In this document: in pieces, positions 6,388 through 14,714 of the stretch | Position numbering within the stretch: the stretch's first letter is position 1 | How the letters are laid out: each line of letters opens with the position of its first letter | NCBI GenBank assembly: GCA_030604165.1 | Contig: JAUVWK010000004.1 | Span: forward strand, 1 to 25,117 | Direction of reading: 5' to 3' | Origin: Alphaproteobacteria bacterium | Lineage (GTDB): Bacteria > Pseudomonadota > Alphaproteobacteria > UBA828 | Length of the DNA stretch: 25,117 bases | Position numbers and translations under genes: made by a program | Notes under the pieces: model-generated | Told to the model about the DNA's origin: nothing | What the model saw: the letters and a program-made list of their open reading frames with translations, nothing else | The model's database searches: none

Positions 6388-7050
6388 CTATATGGCATTT
6401 CCGATGTCGCGCACAAAGGCTAGGAACGCCCCAAGGTCAGAAAACTTATGGTCGGGCTGCTCTGCGGGTTCTTCAACGAGGGGTTCAGTGGACCCTATGA
6501 ACATGGATTTACAGCCAGAATTGCGCGCGCAGACCACGTCGATATCGGTATCGCCAACATACCAAACATGCTCGCCCGGCTCGATCGGGCTGCCCTCGAG
6601 CGCCGCCGCGATAGCTGCCGGCGATGGCTTATCCTCGGGCGCGTCGGCCGCGCCGACCATGCGGGCGAAATACCCGTCGAGCCCGAGATGGGCCGCCTCG
6701 GAGCGCACGAATGAGCCGTTTTTGCTGCTGACCACGGCGAGATAGACGCCGGATCCGGCCAGGCTTTCCAGAGTTTCGAGAGCGCCCGGTAGAGTTCTGA
6801 TGTCGTCCAGGTGCTGGGCACCATAACTGTCGTAGAAAACACGGCTGGCCTCGGCGGCCCGCTGAGCGAACAATTGCGGGAAGGATTCGCGGGTCGACCG
6901 TCGGACCCACGCCTTGGTCTGATCCAGGGTCCAGGGCTCGTGGTCCATGGCCAAAAAGGTATCGCACAATGCCGCGTGAATAACCTCCCAGCTATCCACC
7001 AAGGTATTATCCCAATCGAACAGAACGGCGTGCGGCGGCGCCAAGCTCAT
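6388..7050 (-). CDS. HAD-superfamily hydrolase, phosphoglycolate phosphatase-like
   Basis: 220 aa. Motif I is DWDNTLVDSW (nucleophile Asp12 and acid/base Asp14 at about 12-15). Motif II is VVSSKNG (about 110), a Lys is present in DKPSP, and motif IV is GDTDIDVVCARNSGC. A helical cap lies between motifs I and II, as in the Gph/PgmB-like subgroup. The substrate cannot be told from sequence. The start codon overlaps the dat stop codon (ATGA at 7047-7050), so the two genes are translationally coupled. A role near amino-acid or metabolite repair is only inferred from context. Confidence 0.85.
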   Translation of the reverse strand: MSLAPPHAVLFDWDNTLVDSWEVIHAALCDTFLAMDHEPWTLDQTKAWVRRSTRESFPQLFAQRAAEASRVFYDSYGAQHLDDIRTLPGALETLESLAGSGVYLAVVSSKNGSFVRSEAAHLGLDGYFARMVGAADAPEDKPSPAAIAAALEGSPIEPGEHVWYVGDTDIDVVCARNSGCKSMFIGSTEPLVEEPAEQPDHKFSDLGAFLAFVRDIGNAI

Positions 7051-7910
7051 GCGTTAGCTCCAGAATTTCGGAGATAATCCAGGTAAAGCCGCCGCAGCTT
7101 GAGGGTGATCGGCCCGCAGTGGCCGTCGCCGACCGCGCTGCCGTCGATGCCCACCACGGCGCGCACGAACGATGTGGTGCTGGTCAGGAAGGCCTCCGGC
7201 GAGGCCTTGGCCTCCGCCAGCGTGAAGGGCCGCTCGACAACCTCGATGCCGTTTTCGCGGGCCAAGCGAATTACCGTGCCACGGGTGATGCCGCTCAATA
7301 TGTGGTGGCCGAGATCGCGGGTAACGGCATGGCCATCGGCGTCGACGATCCAGGCGTTGGTGGACGAACCTTCGGTTACGAACCCCTCGTCGTCGATCAT
7401 CCAGGCTTCGTAGGCTCCCCGCTCGCGCGCGTCCTGTTTGGCCAGCACATTCGGCAGCAGAGAGATCGACTTCACGTCGCGCCGAGCCCAGCGAATGTCC
7501 GGCACGGAGATCACCTGAGCGCCCGGGTCGGACGCCGCGTCCAGCGGCCAGGGCACGGCTCGCGCCGTCATCACCAAGGCGCTCCTCGTGCGCTCGGGAA
7601 ACAGGTGGTCGCGGGGTGCGACACCGCGCGTGATCTGGGTGTACAACATGCCGTCACGAATCCGGTTGCGGCGCAGCGTCTCTCGGGACACCGCTTTGAT
7701 CGCGCGGCGCGACATGGGCAGCCGCATCCGCAGCTCGCGCAGCGAGCGCTCCAGGCGATCCAGGTGGGGCTCCTCATCGACGATCCGGCCGCGGCACACG
7801 GCCGCCACCTCGTAGACCCCGTCGGAAAATTGATAGCCCCGATCCTCGACATGGATGGTGGCGTCCCGATGCGGCAGGTAGCGCCCGTTTACGTAGGCAA
7901 TGCGCGACAT
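7047..7910 (-). CDS. dat: D-amino-acid (D-alanine) transaminase, class IV PLP enzyme
   Basis: 287 aa from ATG 7910, chosen because GGAG lies about 10 nt upstream and the protein then begins MSRIAYVNGRYLPH, as the family does. The frame is open further upstream, but that part is low-complexity and unlike the family. Fold type IV landmarks: EDRGYQFSDGVYEV near the N-terminus, the PLP-binding Lys147 in RRDVKSISLLPNVLAKQDA, and the cofactor phosphate region EGSSTNAWIV followed by ILSGITRGTV. The enzyme interconverts D-alanine and D-glutamate with their keto acids, supplying D-amino acids for the wall or degrading them. A branched-chain aminotransferase-like role is less likely. It sits between trkA and the HAD gene, co-directional with both. 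Confidence 0.88.
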   Translation of the reverse strand: MSRIAYVNGRYLPHRDATIHVEDRGYQFSDGVYEVAAVCRGRIVDEEPHLDRLERSLRELRMRLPMSRRAIKAVSRETLRRNRIRDGMLYTQITRGVAPRDHLFPERTRSALVMTARAVPWPLDAASDPGAQVISVPDIRWARRDVKSISLLPNVLAKQDARERGAYEAWMIDDEGFVTEGSSTNAWIVDADGHAVTRDLGHHILSGITRGTVIRLARENGIEVVERPFTLAEAKASPEAFLTSTTSFVRAVVGIDGSAVGDGHCGPITLKLRRLYLDYLRNSGANA

Positions 7911-7986
7911 GGCTTGGCTGGTCTCCTTCAAAAGCGCGTATCGGCGCGTGCCCGATGCCCGGCCCGGCGCCGCAACGCCGTTTATC

Positions 7987-9363
7987 CTAAAAGAATTCCA
8001 GCCGCACGGCGAACAACTGCTCGAGCTTCTTGACCGCCGCGGCCGCGGCGAAGACCACGACATGGTCGTGCGCTCGGATCACCGTATCGCCCCGCGGGAT
8101 GATCACCTCGTCGCCGCGCACGATCGCGCCCACCAGCAACCCGCTCGGCAGCTTGGCCTCGCGCAGCGGTTTGCCGACCAGGGGCGAGGTTTCCAGCGCC
8201 TCGGCCTCGACGATCTCCGCCAACCCGTCGCGCAGGGAATGCACGGCATGGATCCGGCCACGTCGGATGCGCTGCAAGATCGTGGACACGGTCGTTTCCC
8301 GCGGGCTGATGGCCACATCGACGCCGAGATTGCCGACCAACGGCCCGTAGCTCGCGTTGTTGACCAGCGTCATCGCCCGTTGGCAGCCGGCCCGCTTGGC
8401 CAGCAGCGAGGCCAGGATGTTCACTTCATCGTCGTTGGAAACCGCGATCACCGCCTCGCTCAGGCCGACATTGGCCTCCTCTAGGATGTCGTGATCGAGC
8501 GCGTCGCCGTGAATCACGACGGTGCGCGTCAGCTGCTCGGCCAAGAACTGGGCGCGGTCGCGCTCGATTTCGATGATCTTGAGGCTGACTCCCGGTTGGT
8601 TTGCCTCGAGATCGCGGGCGAGAAACAGCCCCACATTGCCGCCGCCGACAATAATCATGCGGCGCGCTTCTTTCTCTTCGTGGCCGAACACCGACATCGC
8701 GCGCTCGATGTGGTGCTCGTCCACGACAAAATAAACCTCGTCGCCGACCAGCATTTGGTCGTCGCCGCGCGGCACGATCAGCCTGTCGTCGCGCATGATG
8801 CCAAGCACCACGATGTTGAGCGCGGGAAAGATCTCGGTGAGCTGGCGCAGCGGCGTGTTGACCACCGGGCAGCCCGCCTCGCAGCGCACGCCGATCACGC
8901 GCAACTTGCCCTCGGCGAAGGGCAGCATGTCGAGCGCTCCGGGCACTTGGAGCCGCCGGGTGATAGCGCGCGCCACCTCGATTTCAGGCGAGATGATCAA
9001 ATCGATGGGCAGGTTTTGGCGGCTGTACAGATCGGACCAGGCCGGGTTGAGGTAGCTCTGCGCCCGCACGCGGGCGATTTTCTCCGGCACCTCGAACAAG
9101 GAATGGGCGACCTGGCAAGCCACCATGTTGACTTCGTCGGCATAGGTGACGGCGACGATCATGTCGGCGTTTTTCGCGCCCGCCCGGTCCAGCACGTCGG
9201 GGTGGGAGGCGTTGCCGATATGACAGGTGACGTCGGTGGTTTCGCTGATCTTGCGCACGACCTCGGGCGAGCGGTCAATGACGGTGACGTCGTTGGCCTC
9301 GCCGGCCAGTTGCCGGGCGATGCTGGAGCCGACCTGACCCGCGCCACAGACGATGATTTTCAT
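7987..9363 (-). CDS. trkA: Trk system potassium uptake protein TrkA
   Basis: 458 aa, normal length. Two RCK modules: the first Rossmann fold begins MKIIVCGAGQVGSSIA (GxGxxG, residues 7-12), followed by a TrkA-C domain. The second begins RMIIVGGGNVGLFLA (about 233), with a second TrkA-C domain at the end. It binds NAD(H) and nucleotides on the cytoplasmic side of TrkH/TrkG channels and gates K+ uptake. No channel gene is in the window. It follows ntrX by 21 bp on the same strand, the order seen in many Alphaproteobacteria. Confidence 0.96.
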   Translation of the reverse strand: MKIIVCGAGQVGSSIARQLAGEANDVTVIDRSPEVVRKISETTDVTCHIGNASHPDVLDRAGAKNADMIVAVTYADEVNMVACQVAHSLFEVPEKIARVRAQSYLNPAWSDLYSRQNLPIDLIISPEIEVARAITRRLQVPGALDMLPFAEGKLRVIGVRCEAGCPVVNTPLRQLTEIFPALNIVVLGIMRDDRLIVPRGDDQMLVGDEVYFVVDEHHIERAMSVFGHEEKEARRMIIVGGGNVGLFLARDLEANQPGVSLKIIEIERDRAQFLAEQLTRTVVIHGDALDHDILEEANVGLSEAVIAVSNDDEVNILASLLAKRAGCQRAMTLVNNASYGPLVGNLGVDVAISPRETTVSTILQRIRRGRIHAVHSLRDGLAEIVEAEALETSPLVGKPLREAKLPSGLLVGAIVRGDEVIIPRGDTVIRAHDHVVVFAAAAAVKKLEQLFAVRLEFF

Positions 9364-9384
9364 GATTCAGCGCGCGGCACGGTA

Positions 9385-10815
9385 TTACACGGACGCCCTG
9401 CTCGCGGCGTTTCGTTCTCGCGACAAGTCTTCTTCGGTGATGCTCAGGGATTTGAGTTTGCGGTGCAGGGCCGAGCGTTCCATGCCGACGAACTGGGCGG
9501 TGCGAGAGACATTGCCGCCGAACCGGTTCAACTGCGCGGTCAGGTATTCGCGCTCGAATATTTCGCGCGCGTCCCGCAACGGCAGAGTCATGATCTTGCC
9601 ATCTTCCTCGAGCCGCGTCGCCGCCGCCGCGCCCTCATTCAGATCGGGCGGCAGCATACTGGCCCCGACCGGCTCGGCGGAATCGTCCGAAGCCATGATC
9701 AGCAACCATTCGATGACGTTGCGCAACTGCCGAACGTTGCCGGGCCAGGCCCGGGATTGCAGAACCGCCATGGCGTCGTCGCCGATGAGGCGCGGCGTGA
9801 GGCCCGATGTTGCCGCGGCGCGCACCATAAAATAATGGGCAAGCTCAGGAATGTCGCCGCGCCGCTCGGCCAGCGCCGGCACCGGGATGGGGACGACGTT
9901 AAGGCGGTAGAACAGATCTTCGCGAAAGCGACCGAGGGCGATCTCGCGCGACAAATCGCGGTTGGTCGCCGCCATCACCCGGACGTCCACTTGAATCCGC
10001 TTACCCCCGCCGACGCGCTCGAAGGTCTGCTCCTGCAGGACGCGGACGATCTTGCCCTGGGTCTCGAGCGGCATATCCGCCACCTCGTCGAAATAGAGCG
10101 TGCCGCCGTGGGCACGCTCGAAAGTGCCGATCTTTCGGCCCTCGCCCCATTCGTCATCGCCGCTGCCACTGCCGAACAGCTCCAGCTCGAGACTGTCCGG
10201 ACGCATCATCGCAGCGTTGACCACCACGAACGGCCCGCTGCTGCGGCGCGAGCGTTCGTGAATCAGGCGCGCGACCACCTCCTTGCCGGCCCCGGCCGGT
10301 CCGGTTATGAACACCCGGCTACCGGTCGGTGCGACGCGCTCGATGGCCGCCCGCACCGAGCCGATGGCCGCCGAGGCGCCGATCAAATCCGGCGCCGGGC
10401 CGATCCGCAGCTTCAATTCGGTGTTTTCGCGCCGCAGCTCTGCCGCCTCCAGCGCGCGTGCCACCAGGAGCAGCAAACGATCCGTCTTGAAGGGTTTTTC
10501 GAGAAAATCGTAGGCGCCGAGCTTGATCGCGGACACCGCGGTCTCGATGTTGCCGTGGCCGCTAATCATGATGACCGGCAGATCCGGGTCCCGCGAACGG
10601 GTATATTCCAAGAGCTGCATACCGTCCAATTCGCTGCCTTGCAGCCAAATATCGAGAAGCACGAGCGCCGGCGGCGGCCCGGCCTCGAGCGCGGCGATCG
10701 CCGCGGCGCTGTCGGCGGCAACCCGGGCCGCGTAACCCTCATCCTTCAGAATGCCGGCAACCAGCATTCGGATATCGGCCTCGTCATCAACGATCAGGAT
10801 TTCTTGCGCTATCAA
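9385..10815 (-). CDS. ntrX: Response regulator NtrX (NtrC-family AAA+ protein without GAFTGA)
   Basis: The start was chosen at TTG 10815 because GGAG lies about 8 nt upstream and the product then begins M-IAQEILIVDDEAD, like the family; GTG 10836 is the alternative (+7 aa). The receiver domain has acidic DDE, phospho-acceptor Asp55 (LLDIW) and Lys107. The AAA+ domain has a Walker A-like GPAGAGKE (172-179) and Walker B GGTLYFDE. The C-terminal Fis-type helix-turn-helix contains NRFGGNVSRTAQFVGMERSALHRKL. Where NtrC has GAFTGA (needed to contact sigma-54), this protein has GSGSGDDEWGEGRKIG (215-230), so it probably does not activate sigma-54 directly. The partner is NtrY, whose gene ends just upstream. 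It links nitrogen or redox signals to transcription. Confidence 0.94.
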   Translation of the reverse strand: MIAQEILIVDDEADIRMLVAGILKDEGYAARVAADSAAAIAALEAGPPPALVLLDIWLQGSELDGMQLLEYTRSRDPDLPVIMISGHGNIETAVSAIKLGAYDFLEKPFKTDRLLLLVARALEAAELRRENTELKLRIGPAPDLIGASAAIGSVRAAIERVAPTGSRVFITGPAGAGKEVVARLIHERSRRSSGPFVVVNAAMMRPDSLELELFGSGSGDDEWGEGRKIGTFERAHGGTLYFDEVADMPLETQGKIVRVLQEQTFERVGGGKRIQVDVRVMAATNRDLSREIALGRFREDLFYRLNVVPIPVPALAERRGDIPELAHYFMVRAAATSGLTPRLIGDDAMAVLQSRAWPGNVRQLRNVIEWLLIMASDDSAEPVGASMLPPDLNEGAAAATRLEEDGKIMTLPLRDAREIFEREYLTAQLNRFGGNVSRTAQFVGMERSALHRKLKSLSITEEDLSRERNAASRASV

Positions 10816-10838
10816 TCGTCGCTCTCCATCGCGCACGC

Positions 10839-13103
10839 TTAGCCCCGTTCACGACGGGCTGCCGCATCGTCGCCCGCGGTTTCGGGCGCCGCGCCGCCCT
10901 GCCTGCCGAAAACAAGCGAAATGCAGGCGCCGCCGGCAGCGCCATTCGAAAGAATCAACTGGCCACCGTGATCCTCCATGATTTTTTGCACGATGGCGAG
11001 ACCCAAACCGGTCCCTCGCTCGCGGGTCGTGACGTAGGGCTCGGTAAGATGCTCGCGCTGCTCGAGCGGAAGACCGGGCCCATTATCCTCGATCTCCACG
11101 ACGTGGCGCTCCGCATCCGCCCGCACGCGGATTTCAACGCGCCCCGGCGTGAGCGTGCCGGACGCCGGGGCGGGCCGTGCGTTGACCGCTTCGACCGCGT
11201 TCTTGAGCAGGTTGGTCAACGACTGGCCGATCTGTCGGGCATCGCACTGGACCGAGACCGGTTCCTCCGGCGCATGAATTTCGAAGACTATATCGGTTTG
11301 CGCCACGCGCTGCATCAAGACCGCCTGGCGCGTCAATTCTCGTAGGTCTTCCGTTCTCATGACCGGCGCCGGCATGCGGGCAAAAGAGGAGAACTCGTCG
11401 ACCATGCGTCGAATATCGCCGACCTGTCGCACGATGGTATCGGTACAAGCCGTGAAGGCCTCCGGCTCGGATTTTATTTCGCCGAGATACTTGCGCTTGA
11501 GCCGCTCGGCGGAGAGCTGGATGGGCGTGAGCGGGTTCTTGATTTCGTGCGCAATCCGCCGGGCTACGTCGGCCCAAGCCGCGGTGCGCTGCGCCGCGAC
11601 GAGCGGCGTGATGTCATCGAAGGTCACGACAAAGCCATCAATCGCGGCGCCCTCGCGTTCGGCGACCATGCGCACGAGCAGCGTACGTTTGCGCCCCCCC
11701 CGCACCAACTCGATCTGCCCCTCCACGGGCCGAGCCGGGCGCGCTCTGAGGTCCTCCAAGAGCTCTCCCATCTCAGGAATCTCCGCCTCCAGAGTGCGGC
11801 CGGCAAGATCGTCGGCGGAACTATGCAGCAGCTCGAGCGCCGACGGGTTCGGCAGCGTGATTTGGCCCCTGGCATCGAGCCCAATCACGCCGGCGGAGAC
11901 GCCCGACAGCACGGCCTCGGTAAAACGCCGGCGGTCGTCGAGCTGCTCGTTGGCGGCGACGAGATCTTGGCGCTGACTCTGGAGCTGACCGGTCATCCGG
12001 TTGAAGGCGCGGCTGAGTGTGCCGATCTCGTCGGCCGGATCGCCCTCGGGCACGCGCGCGCTCAACTCACCCGCACGCACGCGCTCGGCCGCCGAGATCA
12101 GGTTACCGATCGGCCGCACCAGCTGATTGGCGAAGGTGAGGCCCATCCAAACCGCGGCAAGCAGCATGAGCAGCGCGACGACCACGAAGATCAGAACGAA
12201 GGTGATTCGAATCCCGGATTGCTGCTGTTCCAATTGCTTGTAGGAGCGGACCGCACCTTGCACCCGCTGCATGTCGCTGATAACGGCACTTGCGATGAAG
12301 CGGCCGACGAAGAGATAGGCATCGACGAAACTGTCGAGCCGAACCAGCGCCCGCACCCGATCGTCGCTCTCGGTGGCCAGAATGATGACCTCGCCCTCGC
12401 TCGCCGCCCGCATGGCGGGCTCGGGAATGCGCGCGAACGCGAGCGAGAAGCTGAGCCCACTGCGGGCCAATATACGGCCCTGCCGAGTCAGGACGACCGC
12501 CTCGGTAAGCGAGCGTAGCTCGGCCAACCGATCGACGAGTTGGCTGAAGCGATACGGGTTTTGACGCTGCAGGCCGACCTGACGATTGAGATCGTTGGCC
12601 ATGGCGAGCGCGTCGGCCCGAATGGTTTCGCGATGCTCGTGCAAATACGCTTCCGCCACCACCAATGAGCGATCGAGCGCGGTACTCACCTGTGTGCTGA
12701 ACCAAGCCTGAACACCGAAGTTGAGGAACAGCGCCGAGAACACCGCGACAAGGATGGCCGGTGTCACGGCGACCAAGCTGAATAACGCGACCATCCGCGT
12801 GTGTAGGCGCGACCCGGCCGAGCCCCGGCGCCGCTCGAGCCAGAGCCGGACCAGTCGCATGGCGACCACCGCACCGAGCAGCAGCAGCAGTACCAGGTCG
12901 ATATTGAGCAGGATGAAGACGTTGCGGGGATTGCCGCTAAACGGCGCGATGCCCGACATCGCCGCATAGGTGGCGATGCCCGAGACGACCGCGGCAACGA
13001 TAAGCGCGATGGCCAACCGCCGCGCAAGGTCTACGCGCACTGCCCAGTTGAGCAGGCGCTGGCGCAGACCGCTGCCAGCCATCGTGGCCTGATCGCTCAC
13101 CAT
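10839..13103 (-). CDS. ntrY: Membrane sensor histidine kinase NtrY
   Basis: 754 aa. Transmembrane segments at about 29-52, 62-88, 104-130 and 299-325, with a large periplasmic sensor region between the third and fourth. Then HAMP (about 325-380), PAS (about 390-500), HisKA with His519 in DVARRIAHEIKNPLTPIQLS, and HATPase with the N box (LTNLLKNAVEAV), G1 DNGPGL and G2 GTGLGLAI. It phosphorylates NtrX. ATG 13103 is used; a second in-frame ATG at 13082 is possible. The gene contains an 8-G tract (11694-11701). It lies 69 bp after ntrC on the same strand. Confidence 0.95.
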   Translation of the reverse strand: MVSDQATMAGSGLRQRLLNWAVRVDLARRLAIALIVAAVVSGIATYAAMSGIAPFSGNPRNVFILLNIDLVLLLLLGAVVAMRLVRLWLERRRGSAGSRLHTRMVALFSLVAVTPAILVAVFSALFLNFGVQAWFSTQVSTALDRSLVVAEAYLHEHRETIRADALAMANDLNRQVGLQRQNPYRFSQLVDRLAELRSLTEAVVLTRQGRILARSGLSFSLAFARIPEPAMRAASEGEVIILATESDDRVRALVRLDSFVDAYLFVGRFIASAVISDMQRVQGAVRSYKQLEQQQSGIRITFVLIFVVVALLMLLAAVWMGLTFANQLVRPIGNLISAAERVRAGELSARVPEGDPADEIGTLSRAFNRMTGQLQSQRQDLVAANEQLDDRRRFTEAVLSGVSAGVIGLDARGQITLPNPSALELLHSSADDLAGRTLEAEIPEMGELLEDLRARPARPVEGQIELVRGGRKRTLLVRMVAEREGAAIDGFVVTFDDITPLVAAQRTAAWADVARRIAHEIKNPLTPIQLSAERLKRKYLGEIKSEPEAFTACTDTIVRQVGDIRRMVDEFSSFARMPAPVMRTEDLRELTRQAVLMQRVAQTDIVFEIHAPEEPVSVQCDARQIGQSLTNLLKNAVEAVNARPAPASGTLTPGRVEIRVRADAERHVVEIEDNGPGLPLEQREHLTEPYVTTRERGTGLGLAIVQKIMEDHGGQLILSNGAAGGACISLVFGRQGGAAPETAGDDAAARRERG
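11694..11701 (-). repeat. Eight-base homopolymer (poly-G on the coding strand) in ntrY
   Basis: Eight C on the plus strand, read as G in ntrY within VRGGRK, before the HisKA domain. A length change would remove the kinase domain from the product. Confidence 0.9.
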
Positions 13104-13172
13104 GCCCGCGGCGCCTCCGCGCGGCGCCCCACCCGCAATTCGAGACCAACCCGGCGCGCGCCATTGGACCGC

Positions 13173-14714
13173 TCAGTGCTCGTCGCGCCCATTCGCTCCA
13201 CCGTGGTTCCGCCCCACCTCGCGGCCAACGCGGATATTGAGCTCCCGCAGTTTCTTGCGCAGGGTGTTGCGGTTGAGTCCGAGCATGCGGGCCGCCTGCA
13301 CCTGGTTGCCCCGGGTCGCCGCCAAAGCCACCGTCAGCAGCGGCCGCTCCACTTCCCTCAAGACGCGGCCGTAGAGCCCCGCGGGCGGCAGCGAGCCGTC
13401 GTGAGCGGCAAAGTATTCGCACAAATGCCGCTCGACCGTTAGACCCAGATTGTCGTCCGCGGGCCCAACCACCGCCTCCTCCGCCGCACCGTGGGATGGC
13501 ACGCCCACCGTCGTCTCGGCTTCGGCGAGCTCAACGTCGATCGTCTCGGCCGCGATCATATCGTCGGCGTGCAGCGCCACCAGACGGCGCACCAGATTTT
13601 CCAATTCGCGCACATTGCCCGGCCAATGATAGGTCCCGAGCCGTGCCATCGCCGCGGCCGTGAGGCTCTTGTGCGCGAAACCTTCCTGGGCCGCCCTGGA
13701 CAGGAAGGCGCGGACCAACAGCGCAATATCGTCCTTGCGCTCGCGCAGCGGGGGCAAGCGCATGGGGACCACGTTGAGGCGATAGAACAAATCTTCGCGA
13801 AACAAGCCCTGGACGACTCGCTGGCGAAGATTGCGGTGGGTCGCGGCGATGATCCGCACGTCGGCGCGGATCGGGTCGCGGCCGCCGACCGAGGTGTATT
13901 CGCCCTCTTGCAAGACGCGCAAGAGCCGGGTCTGTGCCTCGAGCGGCATATCGCCGACCTCGTCGAGAAACAGCGTGCCGCCTTCGGCTTGCTCGAAGCG
14001 GCCGGGGCTGCGCGCCGTCGCGCCGGTGAAGGCGCCCTTCTCGTGACCGAACAGTTCGCTCTCGATCAGCTCGCGTGGGATCGCCGCCATGTTGATGGCG
14101 ACGAAGGGCGCCGCGCGCCGCCTGCCGTAATCATGAAGCGCGCGGGCGACCAACTCCTTGCCGGTGCCGGACTCGCCGGAAATCATCACCGTCAGATCGG
14201 TCCCGACCAGCCGCGCCAAGGTCCGATAGATGACCTGCATCGCCGGCGAGCGGCCGATCAGCGGCAGACGCTCGCCTTGCTCGAATTGCTCGGCCTCGTC
14301 GTCCGCCGCGAGCGCCGCGCGGTCGCCCGATGAGCCGACCAATCCGCGCTGAACCGCGGCCGCCAATTCGTCCAGATCGAACGGCTTCGGCAAATATTCG
14401 AAGGCCCCGCGCTCGGTCGCCTTGATCGCGGTGAGCAAGGTATTCCGTGCGCTCATGACGATCACCGGCAAGGCTGGGCGCACCTGTTTGATACGCGGCA
14501 GCAAGTCCAGCGCGTCGCCGTCGGGAAACACCACGTCCGTGATCAGCAGATCGCCCCGGCCATCGGAGACCCAGCGCCAAAGCGTCGCCGCATTGCTGGT
14601 GGTCCGCACGTCGTGGCCGAGCCGCGCCATGGCTTCGTGCAGGACCGTGCGGATGCTCCGATCGTCGTCGGCAATGAGGATCGTCGCCGGCCGCGACTCG
14701 CCGAGCTCGGTCAT
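13173..14714 (-). CDS. ntrC: Nitrogen regulation response regulator NtrC
   Basis: 513 aa from ATG 14714 (MTELGESRPATILIADDD). The frame is open further upstream only as antisense-like sequence inside ntrB. The receiver has phospho-acceptor Asp60 and Lys110. The sigma-54 AAA+ domain has Walker A GESGTGKE (180-187), an intact GAFTGA (227-232) and Walker B FLDE (249-252), and WPGNVRELENLVRRL is present. The C-terminal Fis-type DNA-binding helix is NQVQAARMLGLNRNTLRKKL. It activates sigma-54 promoters of nitrogen assimilation genes when phosphorylated by NtrB. Its start overlaps the ntrB stop (ATGA at 14711-14714), indicating coupled translation. Confidence 0.97.
   Translation of the reverse strand: MTELGESRPATILIADDDRSIRTVLHEAMARLGHDVRTTSNAATLWRWVSDGRGDLLITDVVFPDGDALDLLPRIKQVRPALPVIVMSARNTLLTAIKATERGAFEYLPKPFDLDELAAAVQRGLVGSSGDRAALAADDEAEQFEQGERLPLIGRSPAMQVIYRTLARLVGTDLTVMISGESGTGKELVARALHDYGRRRAAPFVAINMAAIPRELIESELFGHEKGAFTGATARSPGRFEQAEGGTLFLDEVGDMPLEAQTRLLRVLQEGEYTSVGGRDPIRADVRIIAATHRNLRQRVVQGLFREDLFYRLNVVPMRLPPLRERKDDIALLVRAFLSRAAQEGFAHKSLTAAAMARLGTYHWPGNVRELENLVRRLVALHADDMIAAETIDVELAEAETTVGVPSHGAAEEAVVGPADDNLGLTVERHLCEYFAAHDGSLPPAGLYGRVLREVERPLLTVALAATRGNQVQAARMLGLNRNTLRKKLRELNIRVGREVGRNHGGANGRDEH

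Noticed and set aside
8491..10842. Long plus-strand open frame (783 codons) antisense to ntrX and trkA
   Set aside because: It is an Arg/His/Gln-rich mirror of high-GC genes; the opposite strand encodes clear NtrX and TrkA with all motifs.
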